Part shown: positions 15,920 to 24,832 of the stretch, piece after piece
How the letters are laid out: every line of letters begins with the position of its first letter
Numbering within the stretch: position 1 is the first letter of the stretch
Source: Alkalihalobacterium elongatum
GTDB taxonomy: Bacteria; Bacillota; Bacilli; Bacillales; Bacillaceae_F
Length of the DNA stretch: 64,000 nucleotides
Direction of reading: 5' to 3'
NCBI RefSeq assembly: GCF_019024285.1
Contig: NZ_WMKZ01000001.1
Span: forward strand, 558,001 to 622,000
Notes under the pieces: generated by a model
What the model was told of the DNA's origin: nothing
Seen by the model: only the letters and a program-made list of their open reading frames with translations
Databases searched by the model: none
Translations under genes and position numbers: made by a program

Positions 15920-17137
15920 TTAATTTGGTTTTATCGGACGATTTTGCAAGTAGAGCTCTAAATCTGGACTACTACCTTTTACAATGACATCAGAAATGAT
16001 TTTTGAAAGAATCATACTATATACAGTTCCGTTATCACCAAAGCCAAACAAGAAGTGACAATTTGGATATTCATCATATCTTCCGATGATAGGGAGGCCA
16101 TCATTTGTACCCCCATAAAAAGCTGTTGCATAATATTCTGGCTCAACTTTTATATCAGGAAAAAGCTTGTTGAATTCAAGAAGAAGCTTATCTCTTTTAC
16201 TGATTAATTTACGATCGCGCACCTCTGCGAAGGGTGTATTTTCATCTAAACCACCGATAATAATACGGTTATCCTTTGTAGTACGAACAAAGGTATACGG
16301 TCGTGCTGTTTCCCAAATTAAGGTTTTATTGTACCATGACGAAAAATCCTCTACTGGTTTTGTTGTAACGATATAAGTACTGACAAAGGAAGCTTTCTTT
16401 TCTTTTTTAATATCGATTCCTTCGTATCCACAGGCAACTATGACATGACGAGCAGTTATGTAGTGATTGTTTTTAGTTCGAATGGTAGCTTCTGTTGGTT
16501 CAAACTTCTTTCCGTTCACTTCGGTATGTTCAAAGATTTTTACTCCTTTTTTTGCAGCATAATCAAATAAATTATGAGTAAAAGTAATTGGATTTATTTC
16601 TCCGTCACCATAAGAATAAAGAGCAGCATCTTTTTTAAACGGATAGCGGTCTTCAATTTGGTCAGCTGTTAAAAAATCGACTGGAAATTTTTCCTCAACA
16701 AGTAAGTCGTATTCTTTTTGTAGTTTTTGTACATCCTCTTTATAGCTTGCAAAATAAAATGAATCTCTTCTAGTAAATTCACAGTCAATATCCCCGAGCG
16801 AAGAAGCCACTTCAATATCATTAATGGCTTGTTTACATAGCTGTAAATGCCTTGAGACATAAGGTCTGCCAAAACTATTGACTAAATCAGAAAACAATCT
16901 TTCGCCAGAATATTGAATGATAGCTGTATTGGTAGTAGTACTTCCACTTCCAATCGTATTCTTTTCGACAACAACGACATTCAAGCCAGAATCTGCTAAA
17001 TAATAGGCGCATTGGGCACCTGAACTTCCACCACCAATAATGAGAACATCGCAATCAAGATCTTCTTGTAGATTAGAATATGTTGGTGGATTTTTGAGTG
17101 TAGTAGGCCAATAATAAATACCTGTTTGTAGATTCAT
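15920..17137 (-). CDS. FAD-dependent oxidoreductase (DAO family), 405 aa
   Basis: An ATG at 17137 follows AAGGAG. The FAD-binding start is CDVLIIGGGSSGAQCAYYL (GxGxxG at residues 35-40), followed by the acidic strand end VVVVEK. Residues near GYEGIDIKK and GGTNDGLPIIGRYDEY fit the second FAD-contact region of glycine/D-amino-acid oxidases. It probably oxidises an amine or amino acid; the substrate is not visible. It is a single gene with its own terminator. Confidence 0.85.
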   Translation of the reverse strand: MNLQTGIYYWPTTLKNPPTYSNLQEDLDCDVLIIGGGSSGAQCAYYLADSGLNVVVVEKNTIGSGSTTTNTAIIQYSGERLFSDLVNSFGRPYVSRHLQLCKQAINDIEVASSLGDIDCEFTRRDSFYFASYKEDVQKLQKEYDLLVEEKFPVDFLTADQIEDRYPFKKDAALYSYGDGEINPITFTHNLFDYAAKKGVKIFEHTEVNGKKFEPTEATIRTKNNHYITARHVIVACGYEGIDIKKEKKASFVSTYIVTTKPVEDFSSWYNKTLIWETARPYTFVRTTKDNRIIIGGLDENTPFAEVRDRKLISKRDKLLLEFNKLFPDIKVEPEYYATAFYGGTNDGLPIIGRYDEYPNCHFLFGFGDNGTVYSMILSKIISDVIVKGSSPDLELYLQNRPIKPN

Positions 17138-17302
17138 GAAGTTAACTCCTTTTATCTCAAGATACCCCCAAAAGATTTGGTTATCAGTTCAAGAAATAGT
17201 ATTACCAAAGTTTACAAAGCCATTCGAGGATTAGTTTTTACAAAGTAATATCAACTCAGATAGCGTACCTTTTAGTAATTCCACAGAATTTAGTCAAAAA
17301 TA

Positions 17303-17337
17303 AAACAACCATCTTCATTGAAAACGGTTGTTTTTGC
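17303..17337 (-). terminator. Terminator of the carboxypeptidase gene
   Basis: On the minus strand AAACAACC pairs with GGTTGTTT around the loop. It lies 11 bases beyond the stop at 17348. Confidence 0.7.
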
Positions 17338-17347
17338 CTTTCTAATA

Positions 17348-18565
17348 TTAAAACCCATCTCGGCTTGCTGGCCATCTTGAAGTAAGTGGAATATCTTCAT
17401 ACTCTTCAGGATCAATATCATATACTGAACCATCAACCATACCGTCAATAATTCCATATAATCCACGTTCCACTGCTTTAACGAGCTTACCACGTTCTTT
17501 TTGGCCGAAACTTTGCGTTTGTCCAGTTACTTCAAATAGAACCGTTCCACTACCATTTAACGCATAAGTCCCTAGAGCAGTACCTGGCAGATCCAGTCCT
17601 TGAGAGTAAAGTGTTACATTTCCAAACGGTGAGTTACCCATACTATTTAACGCATCGTATACTGCAACATTTAATTGTCTTGAGAAGTCATAGTTATATT
17701 TATCGGCAAATTCTTTATACTTAGCCCCATCCGTACTATTAGGGTCTGGGACAAACTGACCTGAAATTGATAAAGTAACTCTGTCATCTGTTCCTTCTAC
17801 GTAATATATCCCCTGGTGGTGAAGGTCAACAAATACATCAACATTTTCAAACTCCTCTAAAAGATTTTTATATACATCACGTGAAGCTTGTGCTTCTGGT
17901 GTAATAAACCACCCAGGTGCTGATGATCTTCCAGGAAAATCTTCGGCTTTCGGAACATAATTTAAATCTGGATTAAAATCACGGTTTACATCAAATCCGG
18001 GATTTGCTCCATAATCATAGCTTTGGCTAATGCCTCTAGCAAGGTAATTCCAAGCAGGAGCACTAGCACCTGCAAGTTGAGGAAAGGCTTCTACAACCTC
18101 AGCCCACGTCATATCATTTCGTCGTTTATCCATTTCAGCTGCATCTGGGTTCATTTTTGGCATGAAAACTAAAGTGAGTTCGTCACGAATTTTTTGAGAT
18201 TGTCGTGAGTTATTTCCAAGCTGTTGAAGCATGTTCATAATTGCCTCTGTTCCTGTTTTTTCGTTCCCATGGATCTCACTTTGGATTAATACAACTTTAT
18301 CCCCTGTTCCGACTCGTGCTGTATAAATGTCTCGTCCTCTGTTGGATTCGCCTACTACTTCAACCTGAACTCGACCTTGACTTGTTCGTTCAATTTGTTC
18401 AAGTCTTTTTGCCATCTGTTCGTGTGTCATAAAACCTGAAATAGAGTAATCGTGGTGATGAGAAGTTGTTTCTTGAGCGAATACACTAGGTGTAAATGTT
18501 GGTGCTAATAAACATGTACAAAGCAACATTGCTCCTAATGTTTTTACTACCTTTTTCTTTTTCAT
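17348..18565 (-). CDS. Secreted M14-family zinc carboxypeptidase, 405 aa
   Basis: A signal peptide with a basic start and a likely cut after SVFA (residue 30) sends it out of the cell. Zinc ligands are His99 and Glu102 in IHGNEKTG and the His in VDLHHQG; the catalytic Glu is probably in VLFEVTGQ near the C-terminus. M14 enzymes remove C-terminal residues from peptides; some in bacilli act on cell-wall peptides. The 430-base stretch upstream to 18930 holds no clear gene; a 90-codon frame there lacks any recognisable feature. Confidence 0.85.
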   Translation of the reverse strand: MKKKKVVKTLGAMLLCTCLLAPTFTPSVFAQETTSHHHDYSISGFMTHEQMAKRLEQIERTSQGRVQVEVVGESNRGRDIYTARVGTGDKVVLIQSEIHGNEKTGTEAIMNMLQQLGNNSRQSQKIRDELTLVFMPKMNPDAAEMDKRRNDMTWAEVVEAFPQLAGASAPAWNYLARGISQSYDYGANPGFDVNRDFNPDLNYVPKAEDFPGRSSAPGWFITPEAQASRDVYKNLLEEFENVDVFVDLHHQGIYYVEGTDDRVTLSISGQFVPDPNSTDGAKYKEFADKYNYDFSRQLNVAVYDALNSMGNSPFGNVTLYSQGLDLPGTALGTYALNGSGTVLFEVTGQTQSFGQKERGKLVKAVERGLYGIIDGMVDGSVYDIDPEEYEDIPLTSRWPASRDGF

Positions 18566-18930
18566 AAAAAAACACTCCCATTCGTTATTTTGCCGAAAAG
18601 AACTATAGAGCGAAGCCGAATGTATTCCGACATGCTAAATATTCCATAAGGGAGAAAGAGTTCCTTCGAGCCTCGAAAAGATAGTAGTTTTTCCTTAATT
18701 TGGTTATTTTTGTATTTAAAATTACTGAGACTACATAGACTTTTTTCCTTTAAAAATAATACAAATTGGCTCAACGCAAGAAAATAAGTATATAATTGAC
18801 TAGGACTAGCTCTAAAAATGATAAAGCTGAACATTTAGTCTGTTTATTTTTATATTAAAATTAAGTCTTTAGAATGAATGGTTATTTACTAAAAACTCAA
18901 TTAAACATATTGGACGATAGAGTAAAAATA

Positions 18931-18976
18931 AAAAAATGAGCCAATCCCGATGCAGAGTCTGCTCTCGGTTTGGCTC
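18931..18976 (-). terminator. Terminator of the RND exporter gene
   Basis: On the minus strand GAGCCAAACCGA pairs with TCGGGATTGGCTC and runs into ATTTTTTTATTT. It is just downstream of the stop at 19000. Confidence 0.75.
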
Positions 18977-18999
18977 TCTTGCTATTGAATATGTTTTTA

Positions 19000-21900
19000 T
19001 CACAAGCTTCCCTTTGTTTCTCCAGCTTTATCAACAATTACTTGAGTGATTTTACGTTTTTTTAGCCTTCCTAACCCTCGTGTAATATCCTCAAATAATA
19101 AATAGACGGCTGGAATAAGCACTAGTGTGATCATCGTCGCAAAGAGTAATCCTGAAATAACGACAGTTGCTAGCGGCGATTGATAGCTGCTTGAAACACC
19201 TGTCGCAAGTGCTAATGGTAGCATTCCACCTACTGTTGTTAATGTCGTCATAAATATCGGTCTTAGCCTTGATTTACCTGCTTCTATCACAGCTTCAGCA
19301 ACTTGATAATCGGCGTTCCTTAGCTGCTTCGTTCGATCGATCAATAAAATGGCGTTGTTTAGGACAATCCCAATTAACATGACAACACCCATTGCCGACA
19401 TGATGCTTAACTCCATTTGGGTAATGAATAACCCTAAAATAACTCCTGTAATGGTCATAGGAATGATAGACATAACAATAAGCGGATGCTTTAAACTATT
19501 AAATTGGACAGCCATTACAACATAAACAAGGAATAGAGCGATTCCTAAAATAATTAACATTTCCTGCATAGCTTCTTGTTGTGCTTCGAGATCACCGCTC
19601 ATAGAAACAGAATATCCATTTGGTGTTTGAAAGTCTTGAAGCACTTGTTGAATATCACGATTTACTGAACCGGGATCACGGCCTTCTAAGTCTGCAATAA
19701 CGGTAACATAACGTTCCCCGTCTTTTCGATCAATTTGAGCTGGAACGGTGTTATTCTTAAAACCGATGTATTTAGAAAGTTTTTCTTTATCACCCATTGG
19801 AGTCGTTACTTTGTAATCAAGAGCTTCTTGCTTACGTTCAACTTGTTTGTCTGTAGTTACAAATAATGATCGAGTCGTGTTATCATCTGCGGTTATTTCT
19901 CCAATCGGACTCTTCATGAATAATGGTTGTAACAAATTTGAAATTTGTACTGGAGTTAGGTTATCGTCTTTGATAGGTTTTTCTTTTAATACGATTTCCT
20001 CTTCTTCTAATAACTTTTCACCAGTTGCTTTTATTCCCACTAATCCGTCAATTTGTTCTAAGTCGTTTATTAAATTCTGTGAAAGCTGATCTAGCTCACC
20101 AAAATCGTCTCCTTTAATTTCGAGAGAGATAGGGAAGCCCCCGCCCATTCCCATGGCAGATCCAACACTTGTGACTGGGTACTTCTCTTCTAATGTTCGG
20201 ATTGATGATAAAATTTGTTCATTAATTTCACTTTGCTCTATAGTTGCTTCTTCAATTGGTGTCATATTAATTATTGCATATATTGAATTGACATTATCAA
20301 TGACAACCGTATTTGTTAATTCAGGTACCCCTTTTAAGCTGTCATATATGGCTAAGGCGATTTCTTCACGCTCTGAAGGTGTTGTTCCGCTTTCTAATTG
20401 CACCATTACTTCAGAATATCGATTAAAAACGTCTGGCATGATTATCATCGGTACTTTTGAGACTAGCGTAAGTGACCCCACAAATATAATAAAAAATAAG
20501 GTGATCATACTATAGCGATAGCGTTTTTTTCTACTCATCCAAGTAATTAAGTTACCGTATTGTCTGATAATTTTACCTTCACCACGTTTTTTAGCCTTAT
20601 CACTTACTTTTAAGAAATTTTCTGCGAGAGTTGGTATTAATGTAAAGGATACAAGTACCGAGCTTACAAGCGTAAATACAACTACGAGCGATAAAATAAT
20701 CATAAATTTGCCAACTTCTCCGCCGAGTAACCCAATAGGTAAAAATACAACAATTGTTGTTAACATTGAAGCTAATACAGCAGTTGACACTTCGCCTGTG
20801 CCTTTTATAACAGCCTCAAAACTTCCTAGACCTTGCTCTTTTTTCTTAAAGATGGACTCAAGTATGACAATAGATGCATCTACCATCATCCCAATTCCAA
20901 GTCCTAATCCAACAAGACTTAACATATTAAAGCTATAATCAAAGTACAACATAGTCGTAAACGTTAATAATATCGATAAAGGTATAGCTATGCCGATAAT
21001 TAGTGTCGCCCTTATATTTCGTAAAAATAGTAACAGTACAACTAAAGCCAGTATCCCACCAATTAGGACATTTTGCGATACACCAGAAATGGCATCTGTT
21101 ACATAGTCTGCTTGAGAAACAATTTCGTCTAAATCAAATCCTTCAACAAAACCATCTGCCCGGATTTTTTCTATCTCAGCTCTTACCGCGGCCGCCATCT
21201 CGATTTGAGTTACATCAGAAACTCTGCTAACCTGAACAAGGATAAAGTTAGCACTTCCATTTTTCCAAACTCCAGCTGAATTTTCGCTTGATTGTTCTGA
21301 AACTAAAGCAAATTCATTTATTTTTTTTATTCCATCGACAGTAGGTATTGTGATGTTCTTTACATCATTGACATTGTGGATTGACGTATTCCAACGAACT
21401 GTTGGCTCATTTTGTTCTCCTGTTAACAAACCTAACGAATTCTCATTATTTGATTGTTGAATGTAACCAATCATCTGTTGAACATCAATTCCTAATTCAT
21501 CAACTTTATCTTGGTTTAATTCAATGATAATTTCCTTTTGATCAATTCCGACCAAGTCAACATCATGAACCTCTGGCAAGGCTTCCAAGCGGGGCTCTAA
21601 TACCTCTCTAGCAAAGGCTGCCATATCTTCCTTATCACCATTAGAAATATCCAAAAAGAATTCATACGTCCCGTTCATTGAATAAGGAAAAACATAAATG
21701 TCATTGACACCAATAAGTTGCGCCTTTAACCCATTTAATATGGATTTAACTTCACTTGCTACCTCTTCTCCACGTCCTTCTTCAATCTCTATCGTAATCG
21801 TACTATTACCCACACTAGAAGACGATTGAAAGCTTTCCACTCCGTCAATACCAAGAAGGGTTTGTTCAATCGGGGTCGTTACACGCTCCTCAATATCTAG

Positions 21901-22068
21901 TGTCGTCATACTCCCCGCATCAACTTGTATAACAGCACCGTCAAATGTAATAGGTGGCATTAGCTCTTGATCTAACTTTGTTGTTGCATATGTTCCAATA
22001 AATAAAATAAAAACAACCATCAAACCGACAATTAACTTACGCTTTAATAAAAATTTTAACCAACCCAT
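19000..22068 (-). CDS. swrC: RND-family exporter (SwrC/YerP-like), 1022 aa
   Basis: I chose the ATG at 22068 (MGWLKFLLKRKLIVGL) with GAAAGG upstream; the frame extends to 22122. There is one N-terminal membrane segment, then a large outer domain (residues 35-330), a block of segments with the RND signature GLGLGIGMMVDASIVILE, a second outer domain, and a matching C-terminal block (GVVMLIGIVLNNAILLIDRT). Length and layout fit the Gram-positive SwrC group, which exports surfactin and other amphiphiles. No membrane-fusion partner gene is adjacent. The symbol is by similarity of layout. Confidence 0.85.
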   Translation of the reverse strand: MGWLKFLLKRKLIVGLMVVFILFIGTYATTKLDQELMPPITFDGAVIQVDAGSMTTLDIEERVTTPIEQTLLGIDGVESFQSSSSVGNSTITIEIEEGRGEEVASEVKSILNGLKAQLIGVNDIYVFPYSMNGTYEFFLDISNGDKEDMAAFAREVLEPRLEALPEVHDVDLVGIDQKEIIIELNQDKVDELGIDVQQMIGYIQQSNNENSLGLLTGEQNEPTVRWNTSIHNVNDVKNITIPTVDGIKKINEFALVSEQSSENSAGVWKNGSANFILVQVSRVSDVTQIEMAAAVRAEIEKIRADGFVEGFDLDEIVSQADYVTDAISGVSQNVLIGGILALVVLLLFLRNIRATLIIGIAIPLSILLTFTTMLYFDYSFNMLSLVGLGLGIGMMVDASIVILESIFKKKEQGLGSFEAVIKGTGEVSTAVLASMLTTIVVFLPIGLLGGEVGKFMIILSLVVVFTLVSSVLVSFTLIPTLAENFLKVSDKAKKRGEGKIIRQYGNLITWMSRKKRYRYSMITLFFIIFVGSLTLVSKVPMIIMPDVFNRYSEVMVQLESGTTPSEREEIALAIYDSLKGVPELTNTVVIDNVNSIYAIINMTPIEEATIEQSEINEQILSSIRTLEEKYPVTSVGSAMGMGGGFPISLEIKGDDFGELDQLSQNLINDLEQIDGLVGIKATGEKLLEEEEIVLKEKPIKDDNLTPVQISNLLQPLFMKSPIGEITADDNTTRSLFVTTDKQVERKQEALDYKVTTPMGDKEKLSKYIGFKNNTVPAQIDRKDGERYVTVIADLEGRDPGSVNRDIQQVLQDFQTPNGYSVSMSGDLEAQQEAMQEMLIILGIALFLVYVVMAVQFNSLKHPLIVMSIIPMTITGVILGLFITQMELSIMSAMGVVMLIGIVLNNAILLIDRTKQLRNADYQVAEAVIEAGKSRLRPIFMTTLTTVGGMLPLALATGVSSSYQSPLATVVISGLLFATMITLVLIPAVYLLFEDITRGLGRLKKRKITQVIVDKAGETKGSL

Positions 22069-22248
22069 CAACCTTTCCCCCCGCCCATTTCTCCGTTTAA
22101 TAAATACAGACCTACTACTCACGAACTAATATATTCTATTTCATTGAGATTATATAACTTTCTTTTGGTAAATTAATCCTATTTAAGGTTTAATTCCAGC
22201 TCCGTCTCAAGACTGATATATTTGTGCTTCTTCACTCATCGCTAAAAC

Positions 22249-22282
22249 GGTTCAATAGCAACATAGTTACAAAAACTATGGC
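22249..22282 (+). repeat. TTCAATAGCAAC repeat, copy A
   Basis: GGTTCAATAGCAACATAG is followed by TTACAAAAACTATGGC. Copies B (22515) and C (23211) share the TCAATAGCAA start and the TTACAAAAAC-type end. All three lie between genes. Confidence 0.55.
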
Positions 22283-22377
22283 TTAAGATTATTTTTTGGG
22301 ATATTTGTGTAAAATAATTTCAATCGTTAGAATGAACGTTTTTTGAATTCGTCTTTTACGTAATTCTGACGATAATT

Positions 22378-22433
22378 CCGTGCTACCTCCTCCCTAGAAA
22401 ACCTTCACCCATTTGTTGGTAGCACGGTTTTTT
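22378..22433 (+). terminator. Orphan plus-strand terminator
   Basis: CCGTGCTACC (22378-22387) pairs exactly with GGTAGCACGG (22418-22427), followed by six T. No plus-strand gene precedes it; the 22069-22622 stretch has no protein gene. A short non-coding RNA ending here is possible. Confidence 0.6.
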
Positions 22434-22478
22434 AATTGTTTTTTCTTAAGACTCTTTTCTCATAGATTGTTGCTCAGA

Positions 22479-22525
22479 GCTATTGGACCGTTAACAAACG
22501 TAAGCTTGGTTAACGGTTCAATAGC
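22479..22525. repeat. 17-bp inverted repeat
   Basis: GCTATTGGACCGTTAAC (22479-22495) pairs with GTTAACGGTTCAATAGC (22509-22525), with one G-T mismatch. The right arm is also the start of repeat copy B, so this copy forms a long hairpin that copies A and C lack. Confidence 0.65.
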
Positions 22526-22546
22526 AACTAAGTTTACAAAAACAGC
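22515..22546 (+). repeat. TTCAATAGCAAC repeat, copy B
   Basis: GGTTCAATAGCAACTAAG is followed by TTTACAAAAACAGC. It overlaps the right arm of the inverted repeat at 22479-22525. Confidence 0.55.
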
Positions 22547-22622
22547 AAATAAAAAGAAGTAGGCAGTATACCTACTTCTTAAATCCATATTTATTTAATT
22601 ATTGGAGGTGTGATCAGGAAAA

Positions 22623-22829
22623 TTATTTTGTGGGATTACCATTTAATTGTTGTTCAGCCATTTGAACTAATCTCTTTGTAATCTCTCCACCAACTGATCC
22701 ATTTGAACGAGACGTGCCATCAGCACTTAATTGCACACCAAATTCTTGTGCGATCTCATACTTCATTTGGTCTAGGGCTTGCTCAACTCCAGGTACTACT
22801 AATTTGTTTGAACTATTATTGTTTGCCAT
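22623..22829 (-). CDS. Alpha/beta-type small acid-soluble spore protein, 68 aa
   Basis: The family core is plain: [20 protein letters not shown], then the germination protease cleavage region YEIAQEFGV and a second conserved part, [19 protein letters not shown]. These proteins coat spore DNA and protect it, and are degraded on germination. A strong AAGGAGG ribosome site precedes the ATG. Expression in the forespore is expected for the family; I could not confirm a sigma-G promoter. Start and end fit the usual 60-70 residues. Confidence 0.95.
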   Translation of the reverse strand: MANNNSSNKLVVPGVEQALDQMKYEIAQEFGVQLSADGTSRSNGSVGGEITKRLVQMAEQQLNGNPTK

Positions 22830-23041
22830 TTTAATGACCTCCTTTGTATGATGTACTTATAACTTGTGTCAGGACACATTGTTTTATGTAACCAAATGAT
22901 GGAATAACTAACCCAATCCTCCTTAACTCATTTTTAGTATGGTTATTCGCCTATTCTTTCCGCATTCGTGACACGCGCCCACCCATCAGAGTTACTTTTA
23001 CATATACTCATATTGAAACTAACAAAAGGAGGCATCCATTT

Positions 23042-23161
23042 ATGAATTTCTATGGAGCACCACAGTTTCACGGCTATCACGGCGGAGCAGGTAAAGGATT
23101 TTCGCTGATTGTCGTATTATTCATCCTACTCGTTATTGTAGGAACAGCTTATGTAAAATAA
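23042..23161 (+). CDS. YjcZ-like small sporulation membrane peptide, 39 aa
   Basis: A strong AAAGGAGG site precedes ATG 23042. The sequence has a Gly/His/Tyr-rich start (FYGAPQFHGYHGGAGKG) and a single hydrophobic segment (FSLIVVLFILLVIVGTAYV), the plan of the YjcZ family of small sporulation proteins. It has its own terminator. It is too short for standard gene callers and easily missed. Confidence 0.8.
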   Translation: MNFYGAPQFHGYHGGAGKGFSLIVVLFILLVIVGTAYVK

Positions 23162-23175
23162 GGATAAAAATATTA

Positions 23176-23203
23176 GAGGCAAGGAAAGCCTTGCCTCTTT
23201 TTT
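23176..23203 (+). terminator. Terminator of the YjcZ-like gene
   Basis: GAGGCAAGG (23176-23184) pairs with CCTTGCCTC (23189-23197) and is followed by six T. Confidence 0.9.
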
Positions 23204-23210
23204 GATTTTA

Positions 23211-23240
23211 GTCAATAGCAAAAAAGTTTACGAAAACAGC
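23211..23240 (+). repeat. TTCAATAGCAAC repeat, copy C
   Basis: GTCAATAGCAAAAAAG is followed by TTTACGAAAACAGC. It sits just beyond the YjcZ-like terminator and before the stop of the 23258 gene. Confidence 0.5.
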
Positions 23241-23257
23241 TATAAAAAAAGCGCTTT

Positions 23258-23680
23258 TTAGCCTAAGAAATTTGTGAATTTTATAATAAACATCGCAATG
23301 ATAGCTAGCATAAGTAAAGTACTAAACATTTTTACTTTATTAACTGGCTCCTCGAACGACTGCTTATTTTCAATCGATTCCAATGATTCTCGAACAAATT
23401 TTGCTGTTAATCCTAAATAAGCCCCAATAATTACCCAAACGACCACAACAATGATTGTCCATAGTGAAAGATCAAATCTTAGCAGAACACCTGTTACAAA
23501 CATAACAATTAACGCACCGTGAGCAATCATTATAATCTTTTTATAAATTTTTAAGACCAAATGGATACGTCCTGAACCTTCAGTTACCATCACATGTATG
23601 ATGACAGGTAGAGGAATTAAGATAAAAAAGATCATAGAAATAAATAAATGGAGTGCATACATTAAGATTTCAAATAACAT
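23258..23680 (-). CDS. Four-segment membrane protein, 140 aa
   Basis: Four hydrophobic segments are seen: LHLFISMIFFILIPLPVII, MIAHGALIVMFVTGVLL, LWTIIVVVVWVIIGAYLGL and LLMLAIIAMFIIKF. His residues lie in the first two (HLF, AHG), reminiscent of haem- or copper-binding membrane proteins, but that is only a resemblance. It stands alone, divergent from yneK. Confidence 0.65.
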   Translation of the reverse strand: MLFEILMYALHLFISMIFFILIPLPVIIHVMVTEGSGRIHLVLKIYKKIIMIAHGALIVMFVTGVLLRFDLSLWTIIVVVVWVIIGAYLGLTAKFVRESLESIENKQSFEEPVNKVKMFSTLLMLAIIAMFIIKFTNFLG

Positions 23681-23800
23681 AAATTAACCACCTCAATGTT
23701 CTATTTTATAGAAAATTGGTGAATGAGTAAAATATATTTTATGTTCACCTCCCATTATGTTAATATTTAATGGTTAGATGAATGTATTTGAGGTGTTTAT

Positions 23801-24226
23801 ATGTCTACATGGTTTATGTGGTTTATCGTTTTTTGGACAATATTTTTAGTAACAGTTATGTTTATTGGTGGTTATTTTATGTTTAGGAAGTTCTTAAAGA
23901 AGTTACCAAAAGAAGATGGCATGTCAATCTTAGATTGGCAGGATCATTATATTAAAGAAACAATCCAATTGTGGCCTGACGATATGAAACAACTTTTAGA
24001 GGAACTTGTTTCCCCAGTTCCAGAACTTTTCCGCGATGTAGCTCGACAAAAAATTGCAGGAAAAATTGGTGAACTAGCCATTGAAGAAAAAGCGGGAGTA
24101 ATAACGGAAGAACTTGTTGTTAGGGGTTATATTCTGGCAACACCAAAACGAGATCATAAATTCTTATTAAAAAAATTACACGAAAAGCAAATTGATGTCT
24201 CACCATATCAAGCACTATTTAAATAA
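23801..24226 (+). CDS. yneK: YneK-like DUF2621 protein, 141 aa
   Basis: One N-terminal membrane segment (FIVFWTIFLVTVMFIGGYFMF) is followed by a cytoplasmic helical part (DWQDHYIKETIQLWPDD) typical of DUF2621. A GAGGTG ribosome site precedes ATG 23801. In B. subtilis yneK is beside ccdC, as here. Function is unknown. The gene converges with ccdC on a shared terminator. Confidence 0.8.
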   Translation: MSTWFMWFIVFWTIFLVTVMFIGGYFMFRKFLKKLPKEDGMSILDWQDHYIKETIQLWPDDMKQLLEELVSPVPELFRDVARQKIAGKIGELAIEEKAGVITEELVVRGYILATPKRDHKFLLKKLHEKQIDVSPYQALFK

Positions 24227-24237
24227 CTTGGACCCAT

Positions 24238-24272
24238 AATAAAAAGGATGGACTTTGAATTCCATCCTTTTT
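24238..24272. terminator. Shared terminator of yneK and ccdC
   Basis: AAAAAGGATGGA pairs with TCCATCCTTTTT, with A and T runs on either side, so it works in both directions. Confidence 0.9.
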
Positions 24273-24273
24273 A

Positions 24274-24777
24274 TTATGTTTCAGCTGGCACCATTGTTTT
24301 CTCGGTACTACTCTTCAGTTCTTGTTCGACTCTCTTAAACGAGAGGTACATTGCAATTCGCCATGGGATAATCATTCCATAGGCTAACAAAAAGAACATT
24401 CCACTGAGCTCTTCAACATTAATTGAATCACCAATAATAATTTTAAATAAAATCCGAGCGATAAGTAGGCCAACTAGAATGAATACAAAAGCTTTTGATC
24501 GCTTTAAATAAATTTCTTGGTTTTTTATTTCAAATTTTGATGTCTTTATTAATAATATTGAGAAAAGCATCCCCACCGAAAGTGCTTCTAGAACTTGAAG
24601 CGGTGCAGGCCTTGTTGGTTCATATAGAAACATTAAAAAACCTGTCGACATAAATAAAGGAGGTAATACGATCTTCTTTATCGATGCAGGCTTTTTCGTT
24701 GCTTTTAAACGAATAATGATAGCTAATGTCGCCATCATCGCTGCACCAATAGTTGTTAGTAAAACTGATGTTGTCAT
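24274..24777 (-). CDS. ccdC: CcdC (YneJ)-like membrane protein, 167 aa
   Basis: Five or so membrane segments, and the family stretch FLMFLYEPTRPAPLQVLEAL near residue 50. CcdC is encoded near the cytochrome c maturation genes ccdA and yneI in bacilli, though it is not essential for maturation there. Here ccdA is absent nearby and the neighbour is an Lgt-like gene. It shares a terminator with yneK. Confidence 0.8.
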   Translation of the reverse strand: MTTSVLLTTIGAAMMATLAIIIRLKATKKPASIKKIVLPPLFMSTGFLMFLYEPTRPAPLQVLEALSVGMLFSILLIKTSKFEIKNQEIYLKRSKAFVFILVGLLIARILFKIIIGDSINVEELSGMFFLLAYGMIIPWRIAMYLSFKRVEQELKSSTEKTMVPAET

Positions 24778-24832
24778 TTGCTAGCCTCCTTTCTGTAACG
24801 ATAAATTTAATTATAGCATATCCATGTCTATA

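Noticed and set aside
18562-18834. 90-codon minus frame upstream of the carboxypeptidase
   Set aside because: No ribosome site, low-complexity composition and overlap with the carboxypeptidase start. It looks like AT-rich intergenic DNA.
20153-20515. 120-codon plus frame inside the RND exporter
   Set aside because: It is a shadow of a well-supported 1022-residue protein.
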